The position numbers were made by a program, and so were the translations under genes. Below are positions 55,947 through 64,000 of a stretch of DNA of 64,000 nucleotides, one piece after another. Source of the DNA: Streptomyces xinghaiensis S187. GTDB taxonomy: Bacteria > Actinomycetota > Actinomycetes > Streptomycetales > Streptomycetaceae. The notes under the pieces were generated by a model. The model ran no database searches. It saw nothing but the letters and a program-made list of their open reading frames with translations, and was not told the origin of the DNA. The stretch spans positions 6,416,501 through 6,480,500 of the forward strand of contig NZ_CP023202.1 of assembly GCF_000220705.2 (NCBI RefSeq), given 5' to 3'. Within the stretch, counting starts at the first letter, position 1. The number at the start of each line of letters is the position of its first letter.

Positions 55947-57305
55947 ATGACAGCGACCCCGGCCACCCACCAGGACACCGGCACCGCATTCACCACCGAG
56001 CACGCCGCGACCCTCACCGGCCGTCTGCGCGCCACCTTCCGCAGCGGGCGCACCAAGCCGCTCGCCTGGCGCAAGCAGCAGCTCTCCCGGCTGCGCGCGC
56101 TGCTGACCGAGAACGGCGACGCCATCGCCGCCGCCCTCCACACGGACCTCCGCAAGAGCCGCGCGGAGTCCGACTCCATGGAGATCGCGAGCACCGTCAC
56201 CGAGATCGACCACTACCTGGAGCACCTGGAGGACTGGCTGCGCCCGCGGCCCGCGGGCGTCCCCGAGGCCGCCTTCCCCACAGGCACCACGGCCCGCACC
56301 CAGTACGACCCCCTGGGCGTGGCCCTCGTCATATCCGCCTGGAACTACCCCGTCAATCTGCTGCTGGTACCGGTCGCGGGCGCACTGGCCGCGGGCAACG
56401 CGGTGGTGGCCAAGCCGAGCGAGCTGTCCCCGGCCACCTCGGCGCTGATGGCCCGGCTGCTGCCGGAGTACCTGGACGCCGACGCCGTCGCCGTGGTGGA
56501 GGGCGCCGTCCCGGAGACCACCGCCCTGCTGGCCCAGCGCTTCGACCACGTCTTCTACACCGGCAACGGCACGGTCGGCCGCATCGTCATGAAGGCGGCC
56601 GCCGAGCACCTCACCCCGGTGACGCTCGAACTCGGCGGCAAGTCCCCGGCGTTCGTCGACCGTGACGCCGACGTGGCCGCGACGGCCGCACGGCTCGCCG
56701 CCACCAAGTTCGCCAACGCCGGGCAGACCTGCGTCGCCCCGGACTACGTCCTCACCGACCCCGCCACGGCCCGCGCCCTGGAAACCGCCCTCACCGAGGT
56801 GATCGGGCAGCTCTTCGGCCCGGACCCGCAGTCCTCCGACGCGTACGCGCGCATCGTCAACGAGCGCCACTTCGACCGTGTGGCGGCGCTCCTCGACTCG
56901 GGGCGGACGGTGACCGGCGGCACCCACGACCGCGCCGACCGGTACATCGCCCCCACGGTGCTGGCCGACGTGGCCCCGGACGCACCGGTGATGCGGGAGG
57001 AGATCTTCGGCCCCGTGCTGCCCATCGTCACCGTGGACGGTCTCGACGAGGCGATCGCCTTCATCAACGAGCGCGACAAGCCGCTCGCCCTCTACGCCTT
57101 CACGGACAACGACGTCACGCGGGAGCGGCTCGCCGCCGAGACCTCCTCCGGGGCGCTCAACTTCGGCCTGCCCATCTACCATCTCGCCGTCCCCGAGCTG
57201 CCGTTCGGCGGTGTCGGCCCCAGCGGCATGGGCAACTACCACGGCCGCCACTCCCTCGCCACGTTCAGCCACCACAAGGCCGTCCTGGACGTGCCGCTCT
57301 CCTGA
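55947..57305 (+). CDS. Aldehyde dehydrogenase (class 3-like)
   Basis: 452 residues, the short form of the family without an N-terminal extension. VALVISAWNYPVNLLLVPV, TGNGTVGRIVMKAAAEHL, E228 in LELGGKSP and C262 in FANAGQTCVAPDYVL form the NAD pocket and active site; EEIFGPVLPI follows. Resembles fatty- or coniferyl-aldehyde dehydrogenases. Fits the putative aldehyde-stress cluster with DJ-1 upstream and an MFS exporter downstream. Start ATG 55947 follows a weak ribosome site (GGGACACGACC). Confidence 0.93.
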   Translation: MTATPATHQDTGTAFTTEHAATLTGRLRATFRSGRTKPLAWRKQQLSRLRALLTENGDAIAAALHTDLRKSRAESDSMEIASTVTEIDHYLEHLEDWLRPRPAGVPEAAFPTGTTARTQYDPLGVALVISAWNYPVNLLLVPVAGALAAGNAVVAKPSELSPATSALMARLLPEYLDADAVAVVEGAVPETTALLAQRFDHVFYTGNGTVGRIVMKAAAEHLTPVTLELGGKSPAFVDRDADVAATAARLAATKFANAGQTCVAPDYVLTDPATARALETALTEVIGQLFGPDPQSSDAYARIVNERHFDRVAALLDSGRTVTGGTHDRADRYIAPTVLADVAPDAPVMREEIFGPVLPIVTVDGLDEAIAFINERDKPLALYAFTDNDVTRERLAAETSSGALNFGLPIYHLAVPELPFGGVGPSGMGNYHGRHSLATFSHHKAVLDVPLS

Positions 57306-57354
57306 GTCCCCGCACCGGGCCGGGTCCGCACGCCCAGAAAGCACCGACACCGAC

Positions 57355-59028
<1,674 letters not shown>

Positions 59029-59096
59029 CGCGGAACGCCGTGTCGCCGGGTGAGCGGAGCGTGGGCGGCGGCGGTGCGGTCGAGTACGTTCGGCAC

Positions 59097-59315
59097 ATGC
59101 CACCGCTCGACTCCCCCCGCACCGACTTCGAGGCCGTCTTCCACGCCATCGGCATCATCCAGGCCGAACGCCGCTGCGGTCCCGAGGACGCGTTCCAGCT
59201 GCTGGTCAACGTCTCGCAGCGCACCAACATGAAGGTCCGCTCCATCGCCGCCGCCCTGGTGAGCCTCGCCGAGACGGCTCCGCCGGGACCGCTGCTGCCG
59301 GGCGAACCGCGGTAA
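59097..59315 (+). CDS. Minimal ANTAR-domain protein
   Basis: 72 residues containing only an ANTAR domain: AIGIIQAERRCGPEDAFQLLVNVSQRTNMKVRSIAAALV, in which the conserved three helices of RNA-binding antiterminators are clear. ANTAR domains normally follow a receiver or GAF sensor; here none is present. TACGTT (59085-59090) ends six bases before the ATG, suggesting a leaderless transcript. It may bind paired hairpins in mRNA leaders constitutively or pair with a separate sensor. Confidence 0.8.
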   Translation: MPPLDSPRTDFEAVFHAIGIIQAERRCGPEDAFQLLVNVSQRTNMKVRSIAAALVSLAETAPPGPLLPGEPR

Positions 59316-59322
59316 CCGGACC

Positions 59323-59359
59323 GGGCACGCCCGGCACACCCGGCACACCCGGCGTGCCC
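59323..59359 (+). terminator. Stem-loop containing 9-base tandem repeats after the ANTAR gene
   Basis: GGGCACGCC (59323-59331) pairs with GGCGTGCCC (59351-59359). The loop holds tandem CCGGCACAC units. It sits between the ANTAR and small AAA genes. Confidence 0.55.
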
Positions 59360-59376
59360 TGTGCGAGACTCGGCCC

Positions 59377-60084
59377 GTGATCGTCGAACGCGCGTACGCA
59401 CATGTGGAATCGCACGACGAGGGGGAGTGGCCCTGGTCCGTGCCCTGTGTGCGCGGCCTCCTGACGGACGGGCTGCGCTTCACGGCACCGGTGACCTTCC
59501 TCGTCGGCGAGAACGGCTCGGGCAAGTCCACCCTCGTCGAAGCCCTGGCGGAGGGCTTCGGCCTCGACCCCTACGGCGGCTCGCACGAATGGCGCTACGC
59601 CAGCCACCGCGGCAAGTCGGTCCTCGGCGAGCGCATCCGCTTCGAAGCGGCGCCGCGCGGACGGCGCATGCTCGGCAACTGGTCCGCCCGCACGGGCTTC
59701 TTCCTGCGCGCCGAGACCGCCCTCGACGCGCTCGACCGGGAAGGGTTCGCGCCCGACTCCGTCAGCCACGGCGAGGGCTTCCTCGCGGCGTTCCGGGGCA
59801 AGTTCCTCCGCCCCGGGCTGTATGTCATGGACGAGCCGGAGGCCGCGCTCTCGTTCTCCTCCTGCCTCGAACTCCTCGGCCACCTCGACCAGTTGGTGAA
59901 GAACGGCGGCCAGGTCATCTGCGCCACCCACTCCCCGCTGCTCACCGCCCTGCCGGGCGCGGACATCATCGAGGTCGGCGACCACGGGCTGCGCCGGACG
60001 GAGTGGAGCGACCTCGCCCTCGTCGACCACTGGCGCCGCTACCTCAACGACCCGCGCGCGTATCTGCGGCACATCCTCGACTGA
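59377..60084 (+). CDS. Small AAA/ABC-type ATPase
   Basis: 235 residues from GTG 59377. Walker A FLVGENGSGKSTLVEALAEGF, a degenerate signature region (SHGEGFLAAFRGKF), Walker B LYVMDEPEAALSF and the switch His in CATHSPLLTALPGA. It is a free-standing ATPase without membrane partner, of the AAA_23/SMC-like type widespread in bacteria. Role unknown. GAGACT six bases before the GTG may be a -10 of a leaderless transcript. Confidence 0.87.
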   Translation: MIVERAYAHVESHDEGEWPWSVPCVRGLLTDGLRFTAPVTFLVGENGSGKSTLVEALAEGFGLDPYGGSHEWRYASHRGKSVLGERIRFEAAPRGRRMLGNWSARTGFFLRAETALDALDREGFAPDSVSHGEGFLAAFRGKFLRPGLYVMDEPEAALSFSSCLELLGHLDQLVKNGGQVICATHSPLLTALPGADIIEVGDHGLRRTEWSDLALVDHWRRYLNDPRAYLRHILD

Positions 60085-60111
60085 GCGCGAGCCCCGGCCC
60101 GCGGCCCCTGC

Positions 60112-60149
60112 GGGCGGGCCCGGCCCGCGGCCGTGCGCCGGGCCCGCCC
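60112..60149. terminator. Bidirectional terminator, 13-bp perfect stem
   Basis: GGGCGGGCCCGGC (60112-60124) pairs with GCCGGGCCCGCCC (60137-60149); 12-base loop. It lies between the convergent AAA and galactanase genes. Confidence 0.8.
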
Positions 60150-60157
60150 GGCCGCCC

Positions 60158-61624
60158 CTACTCCGTCACCTCGGTGATCTCCAGCGTCTGGATCTGGCCC
60201 GCCGCGAACGGCACGCTCACGGACTTGCCCGCCAGACGGGTGTCGGTGCGCCGGACGTAGAGGTCGCCGCCGCCGGAGGTGTGCGTGGACCAGCGCGTCA
60301 CCCGGCCGTCCGGCCCGCCCGCCGCCCGCCCGAAGAGCGAGAGGTCGAAGGTCAGCGTCTGCGCCTGGTCCGGGTTGACCGCCACGACGACCAGCCGCCG
60401 CGCGTCCGGATCGTACGCGGCGATGCTGTTGCCCGCGCTCGTGGAGAGAATCCGCATCCCGGGCCGGATGTGCCGGGTGAACTGGGCGAACACGTAGTAC
60501 TTGGTCTGCACGGCTCCGGGCTGCAGGGTGTCCGGGTCGTACGCGATCATGGCCCAGCCCGGGCTGGGGTCCAGCACCTGCCAGTAGACCCACGCGCTGG
60601 GATGCAGCCAGCGGAAGTCCAGGAAGAGATGGGTGGCCATCGACAGGCCCGAGGCGTCGTTCTGGCCGGTCTCGGAGTTCCACAGTGCCTTGCCCGCACC
60701 GGTGACCTCCTGGTGCAGCAGATCCCGGCGGCCCCCCGAGCCCTGGTAGCCGTGGACGTTGACCCGGTCCACCAGCGCCCGGGTCCCCGCGTCGAAGGAC
60801 GCCCAGGTGGTGCGGGCCAGGTCATAACTCGTCTCGTCGGACGCGGCGATCGGCGTGCCCGACAGCCCGAGACGGTCCAGCTCCGTACGGAGATGACCCA
60901 GTACCGTGGCCTGGACACCGGCGTCGATGTGGCAGCCCTCCTGCCGGCCGTCCGCCCGCCACCAGTCGGAGGACGGCTCGTTGAACGGCTCCACGGAGAC
61001 GAACGGCACGCCCCAGGCGTCACGGGACCGCCGCGCCGTGACCGCGAGATAGGTGGCGAACTGCCGGTAGTTCCACGGCTGGAGGTTGTTGCCGCCGTCG
61101 GCCGCCCCGGACGGGTTGTGGTTGAGGCACATCCACCACATCGGGGAGTTGGAGAACAACTCCGCCTTGGCGCCCCGGCGATGAGCGCGGAGCAGGGCAC
61201 CCCGCTGCCTGGCGTCGACGTTCCAGTTCCAGGCGGCGGAGTCGGGATTCTCGTCGCGCCAGTCCTGCCAGAAACCCTCGATCTGCTTGAAGCGGGGGAT
61301 GTTGGGCGAGACCGCCATCGACTCGCCGTCCACACTGTTCCAGCTGCACGCGCCGAGGTTGTAGCGCGCGATGTTCAGCCCCAGGCCGGGGAGCGTACGG
61401 CCGTTGTACGGGACGTCGCCGAGGGTGAAGAAGGCGTCGGCGAAGTCGTCCCGGTCGCCGAAGACGTTCGCCCACCAGGCGAGCGAGGTGCCCCAGCCCT
61501 TCCAGGCCCCGTAGTCGGTGCCCGGCTCCACCCGCACCGTCGCGTCGGCGTGCGCCGTGCCCGGGGCCGCGGCGGTGCCCAGCAGCACCCCGCCGGCCGC
61601 CGTCAGTAACGTCCTGCGCCTCAC
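60158..61624 (-). CDS. Secreted GH30-type glycoside hydrolase (endo-beta-1,6-galactanase-like)
   Basis: 488 residues. Tat-type signal (MRRRTLLTAAGGVLLGTAAA, cleavage near AHA). The barrel begins WKGWGTSLAWWANVFGDRDD; LGLNIARYNLGACSW and PMWWMCLNHN line the cleft. E216 (VEPFNEPSSDWW) is the likely acid/base and E318 (WNSETGQND) the nucleophile. A beta-sandwich (~390-488) follows, as in GH30. The sequence is close to what is expected for galactanases that act on arabinogalactan side chains. Upstream lies a LacI-like operator (61697-61710), so sugar-dependent control is likely. Confidence 0.85.
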   Translation of the reverse strand: MRRRTLLTAAGGVLLGTAAAPGTAHADATVRVEPGTDYGAWKGWGTSLAWWANVFGDRDDFADAFFTLGDVPYNGRTLPGLGLNIARYNLGACSWNSVDGESMAVSPNIPRFKQIEGFWQDWRDENPDSAAWNWNVDARQRGALLRAHRRGAKAELFSNSPMWWMCLNHNPSGAADGGNNLQPWNYRQFATYLAVTARRSRDAWGVPFVSVEPFNEPSSDWWRADGRQEGCHIDAGVQATVLGHLRTELDRLGLSGTPIAASDETSYDLARTTWASFDAGTRALVDRVNVHGYQGSGGRRDLLHQEVTGAGKALWNSETGQNDASGLSMATHLFLDFRWLHPSAWVYWQVLDPSPGWAMIAYDPDTLQPGAVQTKYYVFAQFTRHIRPGMRILSTSAGNSIAAYDPDARRLVVVAVNPDQAQTLTFDLSLFGRAAGGPDGRVTRWSTHTSGGGDLYVRRTDTRLAGKSVSVPFAAGQIQTLEITEVTE

Positions 61625-61696
61625 GAGCGTCTCCTCTCGTCCGTCCCCCGGCCGGGTAGCAGCCTGATGGCGCGGGAGGGGAGTTGTCGAGAGGGC

Positions 61697-61710
61697 AGGA
61701 AGCGCTTTCT
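61697..61710. promoter_or_regulatory. LacI-family-like operator upstream of the galactanase gene
   Basis: AGGAAGCGCTTTCT is a near-perfect palindrome centred on a CG step, the typical form of LacI/GalR operators. It lies 73-86 bases upstream of the galactanase ATG. No LacI gene is in the window. Confidence 0.6.
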
Positions 61711-61832
61711 GTCAACGGGGAGCAGGAATGGGTGGCCCGCCGCGCGCGTGGTCGGCACGGCCGCGGCGGGTGCCCGTACGGACGGTGACGGCGTGCAGGC
61801 CCCCCGCGCCCGCACGTCATCCGGGGCAGCCG

Positions 61833-62267
61833 TCAGCCGCAGCTACCGGTGATCCACTTGTGGGAGCGGACCTTGTAGGTGCCGGCCAGATTGCCGCCGT
61901 GCTGGTTGCGGGTGCAGCCCACCCGGTCGGTGTAGTTGGCGCCCTTGTAGTAGGCCACGCCCGAGTAGCTTCCGGTGCCCGCGTTCCACACCGACTTGAC
62001 GTTGGTGGTGGCGGCCCAGGAGCACTTGACGGCCCCGTTCTGCCAGTCGGGGTCGGCGATGTCCCAGGCGCACTTCTTGCCGGTGAAGTCGTAACCGGTC
62101 CAGAAGCACACGTCGCCCGTCGCGCAGTCCACGGCCGCGGGCGCGGCCGGCGCCGCGGTGGCGGAGGACGCCGGCAGGACGAAGGCCGTGGCGGCCGCCG
62201 CGCTGATGGTGAAGGCGGCGAGCAGGGGCGCGGTCCGGCGCCCCTTGCGTACGGAAAGGAAGTGCAT
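61833..62267 (-). CDS. Secreted peptidase-inhibitor I36-like protein
   Basis: 144 residues. Signal peptide (RTAPLLAAFTISAAAATAFVL, cleavage near ATAA). The mature part has VDCATGDVCFWTGYDFTGKKCAWD, then KSVWNAGTGSYSGVAYYKGANYTD and WITGSCG, the cysteine/aromatic pattern of the I36 (SMI-like) family of secreted Streptomyces proteins. ATG 62267 is preceded by GGAGAC. May inhibit a metalloprotease or bind the cell surface. Confidence 0.8.
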   Translation of the reverse strand: MHFLSVRKGRRTAPLLAAFTISAAAATAFVLPASSATAAPAAPAAVDCATGDVCFWTGYDFTGKKCAWDIADPDWQNGAVKCSWAATTNVKSVWNAGTGSYSGVAYYKGANYTDRVGCTRNQHGGNLAGTYKVRSHKWITGSCG

Positions 62268-62507
62268 GGGCCCGTCTCCTCGGAGTTCGTTGGCTAGTGC
62301 GGAACGGGCTAGACGCTCGCAACCGGGCGCCGGAACGGGCAAGGAGATCGGCCGGGACGGGACGCCTGGGACGGTGCGGCGGTCCCGCCTGGCACGTTGC
62401 GGGACGGCTGGGACGGAAGTGGGATGCGCTGTCGGCGTTCCGTGGCAGAGTGGGGCCGGGGGCGGGCCGACCACCGTCCCGCAGGGTGTGGCAAGGGGGG
62501 TGCGCCG

Positions 62508-63953
62508 ATGACGGCGTGCGGGGAAACCGAGCGGTTCGCCGCGTTCTTGCGTTCGCTCAAGGACCGGTCCGGAATGAGCTACGAGGCGCTGGCCAGGAAG
62601 TCCGGGATGAGCGGCTCCAGCCTGCACCGCTACTGCCGGGGGACCTCCGTCCCGCAGGACTACGGAAGCCTCCACCGGCTCGCCGTCGCCTGCGGAGCGG
62701 CCCCGGACGAGCTGCGCACGCTGCACCGCCTCTGGGCCCTGGCGGACGCGGCCCGGGAACGGGACGCGGCGGGGGAACGAGAGGGGGACGCGGCGGGGGA
62801 GCGGCGCGGCCGGGAGACGGCGGGGGAGCCGGTCCGACTGGGGGCGGCGGGGCAGCCCGGCACACGCCAACCGGCGGAGCGGGGACGCCAGTCGGCGGAT
62901 TGGGCCGGGACGGCCGGTTCCGCTGAAGGCGCCAGATCTGCCGAAGCCGCCGCCGAGGCAGACACAGGCACCGCACCGGTGAGCGACACCGGACCCGTCG
63001 GCGGCACCGGACCGGCCGGCGGCACCGAGGCGGGCGGCGGAACAGCGCCCTCCCCGAAGAGCGGGACGGAGGGGGACGCCCGGCCCGAAGACGCCCCCCG
63101 GACCGGCACAGTCCCCCGGACGGAGGACGCCCCGGACAACGCCGCCGAGCACACCGGGACTGCCGCGTCCCGTGCTCCCTCCGCTCCCTCCGCTCCCGCC
63201 GATGACCACCGGAAGGAGCGCGCACCCGCCGCCTCCCCGGGACGGCGCCGGATCCGGGCCGCCGTCGGGGTCATCGCCGCAGCCCTCGCCCTGAGCGCCA
63301 CCGCCTGGACCGTGGCGACCCTGACGTCCTCGTCCGGGAACGGCGGAAGCACGGGCAGCACCGGCGAGGCCGCCGAGAACGGCCGGCGGCTGCTCTTCAC
63401 CGCCTCCTGCAGCCCTGTCGTGGCCATGGGCCAGCACGACGCCTGCGCACGGGAGGTACAGCAACTGCTGCACGCCAAGGGCGCGGACATCGACGTGGAC
63501 GGGAACTTCGGCCCGCAGACCCAGCGAAGAGTCACCGCCTTCCAGGTGCTCGCCGGCCTCAAACCCAACGGGGTCGTGGGCGACGCCACCAAGAAGGCGT
63601 TATACGAGCAGCCGGTGAAGATGAGCGTGTGGCCGCCGGAGAAGGTGCGCCGGCGCATCCGCGAGGTGTTCACCGAAGCACCGGACCGGGCCGTCGTCAT
63701 CGCCGACTGCCAGTCCTTCCTCGATCCGCTGCACATCCTCCCGAACACCAACGGCTCCAGGAACTGGGGCGTGTTCCAGATCTCCGACATCCGCCTGCGC
63801 GACCTCGGCGGCACCCCGCGCCAAGCCCTGGACCCGGAGTGGAACATCCGCGCCGCCAAGCGCCTGTGGGACCAGCACCGGGACTTCCGCCACTGGCCGC
63901 ACTGCGACCGGGTTTTCACCCCTTCCCCGGAGGCATCGGACACGGCACGCTGA
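62508..63953 (+). CDS. Membrane protein with XRE HTH and peptidoglycan-binding/lysozyme-like domains
   Basis: 481 residues. An N-terminal XRE HTH (FLRSLKDRSGMSYEALARKSGMSGSSLHRYCRGTSVP, ~10-60) is followed by a ~180-residue low-complexity linker rich in Gly/Thr/Ala/Asp. One membrane helix (AAVGVIAAALALSATAWTVATL, ~265) is next. Outside are a PG_binding_1 domain (AREVQQLLHAKGADIDVDGNFGPQTQRRVTAFQ) and a C-terminal lysozyme-like segment (NTNGSRNWGVFQISDIRLRDLGG..DPEWNIRAAKRLWDQH). DNA-binding inside and wall-binding outside suggests a one-component envelope sensor or developmental wall enzyme. Confidence 0.85.
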   Translation: MTACGETERFAAFLRSLKDRSGMSYEALARKSGMSGSSLHRYCRGTSVPQDYGSLHRLAVACGAAPDELRTLHRLWALADAARERDAAGEREGDAAGERRGRETAGEPVRLGAAGQPGTRQPAERGRQSADWAGTAGSAEGARSAEAAAEADTGTAPVSDTGPVGGTGPAGGTEAGGGTAPSPKSGTEGDARPEDAPRTGTVPRTEDAPDNAAEHTGTAASRAPSAPSAPADDHRKERAPAASPGRRRIRAAVGVIAAALALSATAWTVATLTSSSGNGGSTGSTGEAAENGRRLLFTASCSPVVAMGQHDACAREVQQLLHAKGADIDVDGNFGPQTQRRVTAFQVLAGLKPNGVVGDATKKALYEQPVKMSVWPPEKVRRRIREVFTEAPDRAVVIADCQSFLDPLHILPNTNGSRNWGVFQISDIRLRDLGGTPRQALDPEWNIRAAKRLWDQHRDFRHWPHCDRVFTPSPEASDTAR

Positions 63954-64000
63954 CCGGGAGCCGGGGACGCCCAGCGATCTACCTTCGCGGCCGGTGTCCA

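Overview
This is a 64 kb stretch of very high-GC DNA with tightly packed genes, GTG starts, leaderless-looking promoters, an XRE/DUF397 gene pair, PadR/TetR/LysR/IclR regulators, Tat-type signal peptides and two-component/MMPL pairs. All of this points to an actinomycete, most likely a Streptomyces chromosome. Calls rest on reading translations and motifs by eye; no database search was run.

Layout. 0-2.6 kb: two overlapping CNNM/CorC-type membrane CBS proteins (the first is cut by the window edge). 2.7-6.2 kb: a small cupin, the remnant of an Mrr-like restriction endonuclease, a stand-alone leucine-rich-repeat protein and a DUF1963 protein. 6.3-9.4 kb: an EccA-like TPR-AAA ATPase and a small P-loop kinase. 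9.5-10.9 kb: a solo IS200/IS605-type TnpB element. 11.0-12.9 kb: leuA, preceded by a leader peptide with three consecutive Leu codons and a long stem-loop. 12.9-13.7 kb: a deletion scar in which two divergent genes (MFS transporter, MmyB-type regulator) have both lost their 5' parts.

13.9-32.4 kb holds the most unusual content, which reads as an uncharacterised biosynthetic locus. Operon A (13.9-21.1 kb) has a class V aminotransferase, a DapA-like aldolase, a cupin, a Gfo/Idh/MocA oxidoreductase, a VOC protein, a PP-loop (QueC-like) ATP pyrophosphatase, an ABM-VOC fusion and a redoxin. A methyltransferase with its own promoter follows, then a convergent AzlCD amino-acid exporter pair. Operon B (23.6-31.4 kb) has SbnA and SbnB, which together make L-2,3-diaminopropionate, plus an unrecognised 588-residue helical protein, a DUF2000 protein, and a SAM supply/recycling set (metK, adenosine kinase, metF). 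An IclR regulator closes the locus. There are no NRPS, PKS or NIS synthetase genes, so a small modified amino acid or pseudo-peptide built on diaminopropionate, methylated and exported by AzlCD, is the simplest guess.

32.6-64 kb is mostly ordinary Streptomyces content: a C39-like secreted protein, DinB and methyltransferase genes, an epoxide-hydrolase-like lipoprotein with a divergent XRE-cupin regulator, a third CNNM protein, an ABC transporter, a FadH-like reductase with a perfect palindromic operator and a nearby PadR gene, SnoaL-like and XRE/DUF397 genes, a LuxR response regulator/histidine kinase pair divergent from an MMPL transporter, and an alpha/beta hydrolase with a TetR-type operator. 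Then come a LysR gene divergent from DJ-1/PfpI-TetR-ALDH-MFS genes, a tiny ANTAR protein, a small AAA ATPase, a secreted GH30-type galactanase, an I36-type secreted protein, and a membrane protein joining an XRE domain to a peptidoglycan-binding domain.
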